From: Cavia porcellus
Taxonomy: Eukaryota; Chordata; Mammalia; Rodentia; Caviidae
Length of the DNA: 64,000 nucleotides
Assembly (NCBI RefSeq): GCF_034190915.1
Contig: NW_026947632.1
Coordinates: forward strand, 434,001 to 498,000
Reading direction: 5' to 3'
Shown here: positions 41,201 through 52,410 of the stretch, piece after piece
Layout: the number at the start of each line of letters is the position of its first letter
Numbering within the stretch: position 1 is the stretch's first letter
Position numbers and translations under genes: made by a program
The notes under the pieces: model-generated
What the model was told of the DNA's origin: nothing
Databases searched by the model: none
What the model saw: only the letters and a program-made list of their open reading frames with translations

Positions 41201-42842
41201 ATATTACCACTCACTGCCTAACCCTGTTCAGGCCCTCCGATTCAAACCACCCCGTGATGTTTTTCTCACTCCTAGCAGTGAATAGCCTTTTAGAAAACTT
41301 TACAATGCGCACCACCCCGCAATGATTTTGAGAAACCTATCCTACATTGCCACTGCATGTTTCCTGACCTCCCCATGCTGACCACCCGGTGGCGCTTTTC
41401 TCCATCCTACATTGCCAATCACTGTCTATCCCAATTCAGGCCCTCCAATTCACACCTTCCCGTGATGTTCTTCTCAGTCCTACTAGTGAATGGCGTGTTA
41501 GAAACCCTTACAATGCGCACCACCCCGTGATGTTTTTCAGAAAACTATCCTACATTGCCACAGCATGTTTCCTGACCTCCCCATGCTGACCACCCCGTGG
41601 CGCTTTTCACCATCCTACATTGCCACTCACTGCCTATCCTTATTCACACCGTCCTATTCACAACACCCCGTGATATTTTTTTCACTCCTACTAGTGAATG
41701 GCGTGTTAGAAACCCTTACAATGCACCACCCCGCGATCTTTTTCAGAAACCTATCCTATATTGCCACTGCATGTTTCCTGACCACACCATGCTGACCACC
41801 CCGTGGCGCTTTTCTCCATCCTACATTGCCACTCACTGCCTATCCTAATTCAGGCCCTACGATTCACACCACCCCGTGATGTTTTTCTCACTCTTACTAG
41901 TAAATGGGCCTTTAGAAGCCCTTACAATGCGCACCACACCGCGATGTTCTTCAGAAAGCTATCCTTCATTGCCACTGCATGTTTCCTGACCTCCCCAAGC
42001 TGACCACCCCGTGGCGCTTTTCTCCATCGTACATTGCCACTCACTGCCTATCCTAATTCAGGCCCTCCGATTCACACCATCCCGTGATGTTTTTCTCATT
42101 CCTTCTATTGAATGCTGTGTTAGAAACCCTTACATTGCGCACCACCCAACGATGTTTTTCAGAAACATACCCTACATTGCCACTGCATGTTTCCTGACCT
42201 CCCCATGGTGACCACCCGGTGGCGCTTTTCTCCATCCTACATTGCCACGCACTGCTTATCCTAATTCAGGCCCTCCGATTCACACCACCCCATGATGTTT
42301 TTCTCACTCCTACTAGTTAATGGACTGTTAGAAACCCTTACAATGCGCACCACCCCGCGATGTTTTTCAGAAACCTATCCTAAATTGCCACTGCATGTTT
42401 CCTGACCTCCCCATTGTGTCCACCCCATGGCGCTTTTCTCCATCCTTGTTTGTCACTCACTGCCTATACCCATTCAGGCCCTCAGATTCACACCACCCCG
42501 TGATGTTATTCTCACTCCTACTAGTGAATGGCCTCTTAGAAACACTTACACTGCGCACAAACCCGCGATTTTTTTCACAAACCTATCCTACATTGCCACT
42601 TCATGTTTTCTGACCTCCCCATTCTGTCCACCCCGTGGCGCTTTTCTCCATCCTACATTGCCAATCACTGCCTATCCCAATTCAGGCCCTCCGATTCACA
42701 CCACCCCTTGATGTTTTTCTCACTCCTACTAGTGAATGGCCTGTTAGAAACCCTTACAATGCGCACCACCCCGCGATGTTTTTCAGAAACCTATCCTACA
42801 TTGCCACTGCATGTTTCCTGACCTCCCCATGCTGACCACCCG
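35975..42842 (+). repeat. Type 1 HOR copy of 33 monomers, five duplicated (6,868 bp)
   Basis: Monomers 1-11 (35975 to 38062) belong to the AAGCTT lineage. After a hybrid of monomers 11 and 6, monomers 7-28 follow (38271 to 42635) in the other lineage. Monomers 7-11 are therefore present twice, 1,040 bp apart (monomer 9 at 37646 and 38686, monomer 10 at 37854 and 38894). Confidence 0.9.
38221..38240 (+). other. Duplication joint: monomer 11 to monomer 6
   Basis: TTAAAAAACCTTAC and AAACCTGTCC upstream are monomer 11 markers. GCATGATTCCTGCCC at 38237 onward is the monomer 6 form. The shared 20 bp are TCCTACATTGCCACTGCATG, the conserved block of sub-repeat 3. This is the breakpoint of the 6,868-bp tandem pair. 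Confidence 0.87.
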
Positions 42843-45108
42843 GTGGCGCTTTTCTCCATCCTACATTGCCAATCACTGCCTATCGCAATTCAGGCCCTCC
42901 GATTCACACCTTCCCGTGATGTTCTTCTCACTCAAACTAGTGAATGGCGTGTTAGAAACCCTTACAATGCGCACCACCCTGCAATGTTTTTCAGAAACCA
43001 ATCCTACATTGCCACAGCATGTTTCCTGACCTCCCCATGCTGACCACCCCATGGCGCTTTTCACCATCCTACATTGCCACTCACAGCCTATCATTATTCA
43101 CAACCTCCGATTCACAACACCCCATGATGTTTTTCTCACTCCTTCTAGTGAATGGCCTGTTATAAACCCTTACAATGTGTACCACCCCGCGATGTTTTTC
43201 AGAAACCTATCCTACATTGCCACTGCATGTTTCCTGACCTCCCCATTCTGTCCAACCTGTGGCGCTTTTCTGCATCCTTCATTGCCACTCACTGCCTATC
43301 CCAATTCAGGCCCTCCGATTCACACCACCCCGTGATGTTTTTCTCACTCCTACTAGTGAATGGCCTATTTGAAACCCTTAAAATGCGCACCACCCCGCGA
43401 TGTTTTTCAGAAACCTATCCTACATTGCCACTGCATGTTTCCTGAACTCCCCATGCTGACCACCCCGTGGCACTTTTCTCCATCCTACATTTCCACTCAC
43501 TGCCTAGGCTAATTCAGACCCTCCGATACACAACACCCCGTGATGTTTTTTTCACTCCTACTAGTGAATGGCCTGTTAGAAACCCTTACAATGCACCACC
43601 ACGTGATCATTTACAGAAACCTATCCTACATTGCCACTGCATGTTTCCTGACCACCCGATGCTGACCACCCCGTGGCGCTTTTCCCAATCCTACATTGCC
43701 ACTCACTGCCTATTCTAATTCAGGCCCTCCAATTCACACAAACCTGGGATGTTATTCTCACTTTTCTACAAGAGGCAATGTAGCATGGCGTGTTAGAAAC
43801 AATTAAAATGCGCACCACCCCGCGATGTTTTTGAGAATCCTATCCTACATTGCCACTGCAGGTTTCCTGACCTACACATGCTGACCACCCCATGACGCTT
43901 TTCTCCATCCTACATTGCCACTCACTGCCTATCCTAATTCAGGCCCTCCGATTCACACCACCCCGTGATTTTTTCTCACTCTTTCTAGTGAATGGCCTGT
44001 TAGAAACCCTTACAATGCGCACCACCCCTGATGTTTTTCAGAATCCTGTCCTACATTGCCACTGCATGATTCCTGCCCTCCCCATGCTGACCTCCCCGTG
44101 GCCCATTTCTCCATCCTACATTGCCACTTACTGCCTATCCTAATTCAGGCTCTCCGTTTCACACCACACCGTGATGTTATTCTCACTCCTACTAGTGAAT
44201 GGCCTCTTAGAAACCCTTACTATGCACACAAACACGCGATGTTTTTCACAAACCTATCCTACATTGCCACTGCATGTTTCCTGACCTCCCCATTCTGTCC
44301 ACCCTGTGGCGCTTTTCTGCATCCTTCATTGCCAATCACTGCCTATCCCAATTCAGGCCCTCCGATTCACACCACCCCATGATGTTTTTCTCACTCCTAC
44401 TAGTGAATGGCCTGTAGGAAACCCTTAAAATGTGAACCACCCCGCGATGTTTTTTCACAAATCTATCCTACATTGCCCTGCATGTTTCCTGACCTCCCCA
44501 TGCTGACCACTCCGTGAAGCTTTTCTCCATCTTACATTGCCACTTACTGCCTTTCCTAATTCAGGCCCTCCTATTAACACCACCCCGTGATGTTTTTTTG
44601 ATTCCTGCTAGTGAATGGCCTGTTAGAAACCCTTACAATGCGCACCACTCCGCGATGTTTTTCAGAAACCTATCCTACATTGCCACTGCATGTGTCCTGA
44701 CCTCCCCATGCTGACCACACCATGGCGCTTTTGTCCATACCACATTGCCACTCAATGCCTTTTCTAATTCAGGCCCTACGATTCACACCACCCCATGAAA
44801 TTTTTCTCACTCCTTCTACTGAATGGCCTGTTAGAAACCCTTACAATCCGCACCACCCCGCGATGTTTTTCAGAAACCTATCCTACATTGCCACTGCATG
44901 TTTCCTGACCTCCCCATGCTGACCACCCCGTGGCCGTTTTCTCCATCCTACATTGCCACTCACTGCCTATCCTAATCCAGGCCCTCCGATTCACACCACT
45001 CCATGATGTTTTTCTCACCCCTACTAGTGAATGGCCTGTTAAAAAACCTTACAATGCACACTACCCCGCGATGTTTTTCAGAAACCTGTCCTACATTGCC
45101 ACTGCATG
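38241..45108 (+). repeat. Second copy of the 6,868-bp tandem duplication
   Basis: Same order as 31373-38240. Few differences were seen: CCAATTC to CCCATTC near 42471, CTATGCTA to CTAGGCTA near 43506, GACCTACCC to GACCTACAC near 43876, and CTTCTAGTG to CTTCTACTG near 44818. The last is also found at 14858, so the 3' part may have been exchanged with the lineage at 12.9 kb. Confidence 0.86.
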
Positions 45109-46383
45109 TTTCCTGACCTCACCAAGCTGACCACCCAATGGCGCTTTTCTCCATCCTACATTGCCACTCACTGCCTATCCTAATTCAGGCCCTCCGATTC
45201 ACACCACACGGTGCTGTTTTTCTCACGGCTACTAGTGCATGGCGTGTAAGTAACAATTACAATGTGCAACACCCTGCAATGTTTTTCAGAAACCTATCCT
45301 ACATTGCTACTGCATGTTTCCTGACCTCCCGATGCTGACCAGCCCGTGGCGCTTTTGTCCGTCCTACATTGCCACTCACTGCCTAACCTAATTCAGGTCC
45401 TCTGATTCACACCACCCCGTGATGTTTTTCTCACTCCTACTAGTGAATGGCCTGTTAGAAACACTTACAATGCACCACCCCGCGATCATTTACAGAAACC
45501 TATCCTACATTGCTACTGCATGTTTCCTGACCACCCGATGCTGACCACCCCGTGGTGCTTTTCCCAATCCTACATTGCCACTCACTGCCTATTCTAATTC
45601 AGGCCCTCCGCTTCACACAAACCCGTGATGTTATTCTCACTTTTCTACAAGAGCATAGCGTGTTAGAAACAGTTAAAATGCGCACCACCCCGCGATGTTT
45701 TTCAGAATCCTATCCAACATTGCCACTGCAGGTTTCCTGACCTACCCATGCTGACCACCCTGTGACGCTTTTCTCCATCCTACATTGCCACTCACTGCTT
45801 ATCCTAATTCAGGCCCTCCGATTCACACCACCCCGTGATTTTTTCTCACTCTTACTAGTGAATGGCCTGTTAGAAACCCTTACAATGCGCACCACTCCGC
45901 AATGTTTTTCAGAAACCTATCCTACATTGCCACTGCATGATTCCTGCCCTCCCCATGCTGACCACCCCGTGGCCCATTTCTCCATTCTACATTACCACTT
46001 ACTGCCTATCCTAATTCAGGCTCTCCGATTCACACCACCCCGTGATGTTATTCTCACTCCTCCTAGTGAATGTTCTCTTAGAAACACTTACTATGCGCAC
46101 AAACACGAGATGTTTTTCGCAAACCTATCCTGCATTGCCACTGCATGTTTCCTGACCTCCCCATTCTGTCCACCCTGTGGCGCTTTTCTGCATCCTTCAT
46201 GGCAACTCACTGCCTATTCCAATTCAGGCCCTCAGAATCACACCACCCCATGATGTTTTTCTCACTCCTACTAGTGAATGGCCTGTAGGAAACCCTTAAA
46301 ATGCGAACCACCCCGCGATGTTTTTCAGAAATCTATCCTACATTGCCCAGCATGTTTCCTGACCTCCCCATGCTGACCACCCC
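42843..46383 (+). repeat. Type 1 HOR copy, monomers 1-17, followed by type 2
   Basis: Same order as 12883-16423, offset 29,960. The first part shares private variants with the copy at 35975; from about 44.8 kb it shares variants with the copy at 12883, including CTTCTACTG (44818) and ACAAGAGCATAGCG (45648). Monomers 18-28 are absent, as the array passes into type 2. Confidence 0.9.
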
Positions 46384-49300
46384 GTGAGGCTTTTCTCCAT
46401 CCTACATTGCCACTCACTGCCTTTCCTAATTCAGGCCCTCCTATTCAAACCACCCCGTGATGTTTTTTTCATTCCTGCTAGTGAATGCCCTTTTAGAAAC
46501 CCTTATAATGCGCACCACCCCGCGATGTTTTTCAGAAACCTATCCTACATTGCCACTGCATGTGTCCTGACCTCCCCATGCTGACCACCCCATGGCGCTT
46601 TTGTGCATACCACATTGCCACTCAATGCCTTTCCTAATTCAGGCTCTCTGATTCACACCACCCCATGATTTTTTCCTCATTCCTACTAGTGAATGGTCTG
46701 TTAGAAGCCCTTACAATTCGCACCACCCCGCGATCATTTACAGAAACCTATCCTACATTGCCACTGCATGTTTCTTGACCTCCCCATGCTGACCACCCCG
46801 TGGTGCTTTTCTCCATCGTATAGTGCTACTCACTGCCTATACTAATTCAGGCCCTACGATTCACACCACCCCGTGATGTTTTTCTCACTCTTACTAATAA
46901 ATGGGGTGTCAGAAGCCTTTACAATGCACACCAGCCCGCGATGTTTTTCAGAAACCTATCCTACATTGCCACTGCATGTTTCCTGACATCCCCATGCTGA
47001 CCACCCTGTGGCGCTTTTCTCCATCCTACATTGCCACTCACTGCCTATCCTAATTCAGGCCCTCCGATTCACACGACCCCGTGATATTATTCTAACTCCT
47101 ACTAGTGAATGGCCTCTTAGAAACCCTTACAATGCGCACAACCCCGTGATGTTTTTCACAAACCTATCCTACATTGCCAATGCAAGTTTCCTGCCCTCCC
47201 CATTCTGTCCACCCCGTGGCGCTTTTCTCCATCCTACATTGCCATTCACTGCCTATCCTAATTCAGGCCGTCCGATTCACACCAACCCGTGATGATTTTC
47301 TCACTGCTAATAGAGCATGGCGTGTTAGAAACAATTAAAATGCGCACCACCCCGCGATGTTTTTCAGAATCCTATCTTACATTGCCACTGCGTGTTTCCT
47401 GACCTCCCCATGCTGAGCACCCCATGGCGCTTTTCTCCATCCTACATTGCCACTCACTGCCTATCCTAATTCAGGCCCTCTGACACACACCACCCCGTTA
47501 TGATTTTCTCACTCCTACTAGTGAATGGCCTCGTAGAAACCCTTACAATGCGTGCCACCCCGTGATGTTTTTCAGAATCCTATCCTACACTGCCACTGCA
47601 TGTTTCCTGACCTCCCCATGCCTATCACCCCGTGGCCCTTTTCTCCATCCTACATTGCCACTTACTGCCTATCCTAATTCAGGCCCTCCGATTCACACAA
47701 CCCCGTGATGTTATTCTCACTCCTACTAGTCAATGGCCTCTTAGAAACCCTTACAATGCTCTCAACCCCACGATGTTTTTCACAAAACTATCCTACATTG
47801 CCACTGCATGTTTACTGACATCCCCATTGTGTCCACCCCATGGCGCTTTTCTCCATCCTACTTTGCCACTCACTGCCTATCCCAATTCAGGCCCACCGAT
47901 TCACAGCAACCCGTGATGTTATTCTCACTCCTACTAGTGAATGGCCTCTTAGAAACCCTTACAATGCGCACCACCCTGCGATTTTTTTCAGAAACCTATC
48001 CTACTTTGCCACTGCATGTTTCCTGACCTACCCATGCTTACCACCCAGTGGCACTTTTCTCCATCCTACATTGCCACTCACAGCCTATACTAATTCAGGC
48101 CCTCCGATTTACACCATTCTGTGATGTTTTTCTCACTCCTACTAGTGATTGGCCTGTTAGAAACCCTTACAATGCGCACCACCCCGGAATGTTTTTCAGA
48201 AACCTATCCCACATTGCCACAGCATGTTTCCTGACCTCCCCATGCTGACCACCCCGTGGCGCTTTTCTCAATCCTACATTGCCACTCACTCCCTATCCTA
48301 ATTCAGGCCCTCGGATTCACACAAACCCGTGATGTTTTCTCACTGCTACTAGTGCATGGCGTGTTAGGAACAATTAAAATGCGCAGCACCCCGCGATGTT
48401 TTTCAGAATACTATCCTACATTGCCACTGCATGTTTCCTGACCTACCTATGCTGACCACCCCGTGGCGCATTTCTCCATCCTACATTGCCACTCTCTGGC
48501 TATCTTAATTCAGGCCCTCCGATTTACCCCACCCCGTGATTTTTTCTCACTCTTACTAGTGAATGGCCTGTTAGAAACCCTTACAATGCCCACCACCCCG
48601 CGATGTTTTTCAGAATCCTATCCTACATTGCCACTGCATGTTTATTGACCTCCCCATGCTGACAACCCCGTGGCGCTTTTCTCCATCCTACGTTGCCACT
48701 CACGGCCTATCCTAATTCAGGCCCTCCGACTCACACCACCCCTTGATGTTTTTCTCACTCCTACTAGTAAATGGCCTGTTAGAAACCCTTACAATGCGCA
48801 CCATTCCGGGATGTTTTTCAGAACCCTATTATACATTGCCACTGCATGATTCCTGACCTCCCCATGCTGACGACCCTGTTGCGCTTTTCTCCATCCTACA
48901 TTGCCACTCACTGCCTACACCAGTTCAGGCCCTCCGATTCACACCACCCCGTGATGTTTTTCTCACCCCTAGTAGTGAGCAGCCTGTTAGAAACCCTTGC
49001 AATGCGCACCACCCCGCAATGTTTTTCAGAAACCAATCCTACATTGCCACTGCATGTTTTCTGACCTCCCCATGCTGACCACACCGTGGCACTTTTCTCC
49101 ATCGTATAGTGCCACTCACTGCCTATCCTAATTCAGGACCTACGATTCACACCACCCCATGATGTTTTTCTCACTATTACTAATAAATGAGGTGTTAGAA
49201 GCCCTTACAATGCACACCACCCCGCGATGTTTTCAGAAACCTATCGTACATTGCCACTGCATGTTTCCTGACATCCCCGTGCTGACCACCCCGTGGCGCT

Positions 49301-49751
49301 TTTCTACATCCTACATTGCCACTCACTGCCTATCCTAATTCAGGCCTTCCGATTCACACCACGCCGTGATATTTTCTCACTCTTACTAGTGAATGGCCTG
49401 TTAGAAACCCTTACAATGCGCACCACCCCGCGATGTTTTTGAGAATCCTATCCTACATTGCCACTGCATGTTTCCTGCCCTCCCCATGCTGACCACACCG
49501 TGGCCCATTCCTCCATTCTACTTTGCCACTCACTGCCTATCCTAATTCAGGCCCTCCGATTCACACCACCCCGTGATGTTATTCTCACTCCTACTAGTGA
49601 ATGGCCTCTTAGAAACCCTTACAATGCGCACAAACCCGCGATGTATTTCACAAACCTATCCTACATTGCCACTGCATATTTCCTGCCCTCCCCATTCTGT
49701 CCACCCTGTGGCGCTTTTCTGCATCCTTCATTGCCACTCACTGCCTATCCC

Positions 49752-49767
49752 AATTCAGGCCCTCCGA
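49752..49767 (+). other. Exchange junction, N17 to N12
   Basis: GCATCCTTCATTG and TATCCCAATTC upstream are N17 markers. CCGACTCACACC and CCCCTTGATG downstream are N12 markers. The shared interval is 16 bp, AATTCAGGCCCTCCGA. Confidence 0.82.
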
Positions 49768-50180
49768 CTCACACCACCCCTTGATGTTTTTCTCACTCCT
49801 ACTAGTAAATGGCCTGTTAGAAACCCTTACAATGCGCACCATTCCGGGATGTTTTTCAGAACCCTATTATACATTGCCACTGCATGATTCCTGACCTCCC
49901 CATGCTGACGACCCTGTTGCGCTTTTCTCCATCCTACATTGCCACTCACTGCCTACACCAGTTCAGGCCCTCCGATTCACAGCACCCCGTGATGTTTTTC
50001 TCACCCCTAGTAGTGAGCAGCCTGTTAGAAACCCTTGCAATGCGCACCACCCCGCAATGTTTTTCAGAAACCAATCCTACATTGCCACTGCATGTTTTCT
50101 GACCTCCCCATGCTGACCACACCGTGGCACTTTTCTCCATCGTATAGTGCCACTCACTGCCTATCCTAATTCAGGACCTA

Positions 50181-50196
50181 CGATTCACACCACCCC
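50181..50196 (+). other. Exchange junction, N14 to N17
   Basis: TCAGGACCTA upstream is an N14 marker. CCGTGATGATTTTCTC and GGCCTATAGGAAACC downstream are N17 markers. The shared interval is 16 bp, CGATTCACACCACCCC. Confidence 0.82.
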
Positions 50197-50330
50197 GTGA
50201 TGATTTTCTCACTCCTACTAGTGAATGGCCTATAGGAAACCTTTAAAATGCGAACCACCCCGCGATGTTTTTCTGAAATCTATCCTACATTGCCCTGCAT
50301 GTTTCCTGACCTCCCCATGCTGACCACCCC

Positions 50331-52410
50331 GTGACGCTTTTCTCCGTCCTACATTGCCACTCACTGCCTTTCCTAATTCAAGCCCTCCTATTCACACCAC
50401 CCCGTGATGTTTTTTCCATTCCTGCTAGTGAATGCCCTGTTAGATACCCTTACAATGCGCACGACCCCGCGATGTTTTTCAGAAACCTATCCTACATTGA
50501 CACTGCATGTGTCCTGACCTCCCCATGCTGACCACCCCATGGCGCTTTTGTCCATACCACATTGCCACTCAATGCCTTTCCTAATTCATGCTCTCCGATT
50601 CACACCACCCCATGATGTTTTCCTCATTCCTACTAGTGAATGGTCTGTTAGAAGCCCTTACAATGCGCACCACGCTGTGATGTTTTTCAGAGACCTATCC
50701 TACATTGCCACTGCTTGTTTCCTGCCCTCCACATTCTGTCCACCCCGTGGCGCAGTTCTCCATCCTACATTGCCACTCACTGCCTATCCCAATTCAGGCC
50801 CTCCAATTCACACCAACCCGTGAGGGTTTTCTCACTCCTACAAGTGAATGGCCTGTTAGAAACCCTTACAATTCGCACGACCCCACGATGTTTTTCAGAA
50901 ACCTATCCTACATTGCCACTGCAGGTTTCCTGACCTCCCCATGCTGACCACAGCGTGGTGCTTTTCTCCAACCTACATTGCCAAACACTGCCTATCCCAA
51001 TTCAGGCCCTCCGATTCACACCACCCCGTGATGTTTTTCTCACTCCTACTAGTGAATGGCGTGTTAGAAACCCTTACAATGCGCACGACCCCGCTATGTT
51101 TTTCAGAAACCTATCCTACATTGCCACTGCATGTTTCTTGACCTCTCCATACTGACCACCCCGTGGTGCTTTTCTCCATCGTATAGTGCCACTCACTGCC
51201 TATACTAATTCAGGCCCTACGATTCACACCACCCCGTGATGTTTTTCTCACTCTTACTAATAAATGGGGTGTTAGAAGCCTTTACAATGCACACCACCCC
51301 GCGATGTTTTTCAGAAACCTATCCTACATTGCCACTGCATGTTTTCTGACATCCCCATGCTGACCACCCTGTGGCGCTTTTCTCCACCCTACATTGCCAC
51401 TCACTGCCTATCCTAATTCAGGCCCTCCGATTCACACTAACCCGTGATGTTATTCTCACTCCTACTAGTGAATGGCCTCTTAGAAACCCTTACAATGCGC
51501 ACAACCCCGTGATGTTTTTCACAAACCTATCCTACATTGCCAATGCATGTTTCCTGCCCTCCCCATTCTGTCCACCCCGTGGAGCTTTTCTCCATCCTAC
51601 ATTGCCATTCACTGCCTATCCTCATTCAGGCCGTCCGATTCACACCAACCCGTGATGTTTTTCTCACTGCTAATAGAGCATGGCGTGTTAGAAACAATTA
51701 AAATGCGCACCACCCCGCGATGTTTTTCAGAATCCTATCCTACATTGCCACTGCAGGTTTCCTGACCTCCCCATGCTGACCACCCCATGGCGCTTTTCTC
51801 CATCCTACATTGCCACTCACTGCCTATCCTAATTCAGGCCCTCCGACTCACACCACCCCGTTATGTTTTTCTCACTCCTACTAGTGAATGGCCTGGTAGA
51901 AACCCTTACAATGCGCACCACCCCGCGATGTTTTTCAGAATCCTATCCTACATTGCCACTGCATGTTTCCTGACCTCCCCATGCTGACCACCCCGTGGCC
52001 CTTTTCTAAATTCTACATTGCCACTTACTGCCTATCCTAATTCAGGCCCTCCGATTCACAGCAACCCGTGATGTTATTCTCACTCCTACTAGTGAATGGC
52101 CTCTTAGAAACCCTTACAATGCGCACCACCCCGGAATGTTTTTCAGAAACCTATCCCACATTGCCACAGCATGTTTCCTGACCTCCCCATGCTGACCACC
52201 CAATGGCGCTTTTCTCCATCCTACATTGCCACTCACTGCCTATCCTAATTCAGGCCCTCCGACACACACCACCCCGTTATGATTTTCTCACTCCTACTAG
52301 TGATTGGCCTCGTGGAAACCCTTACAATGCGCACCACCCCGTGATGTTTTTCAGAATCCTATCCTACATTGCCACTGCATGTTTCCTGACCTCCCCATGC
52401 TGACCACCCC
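50331..52410 (+). repeat. Type 2 HOR segment, N18-N25 plus two extra monomers
   Basis: N18-N25 at 50331, 50539, 50747, 50955, 51163, 51371, 51579 and 51787. Two further monomers at 51995 and 52203 complete the unit before N7 at 52411. The one at 51995 (TTTTCTAAATTCTAC, then ATTCACAGCAACCCG) mixes features of N7, N8 and N9; the one at 52203 resembles N6 (CCGACACACACC). Confidence 0.85.

Larger units (their letters stand above)
46384..50330 (+). repeat. Type 2 HOR, N1-N17 with a partial repeat of N13-N14
   Basis: Follows the block at 16424 with offset 29,960 up to about 49767 (N4 at 47008, N7 at 47632, N8 at 47840, N9 at 48048, N10 at 48256, N13 at 48878). A hybrid N17/N12 at 49709 then leads back to a second N13 (49916) and a hybrid N14/N17 (50124) before N18 at 50331. 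N13 is thus repeated 1,038 bp apart. Confidence 0.87.
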
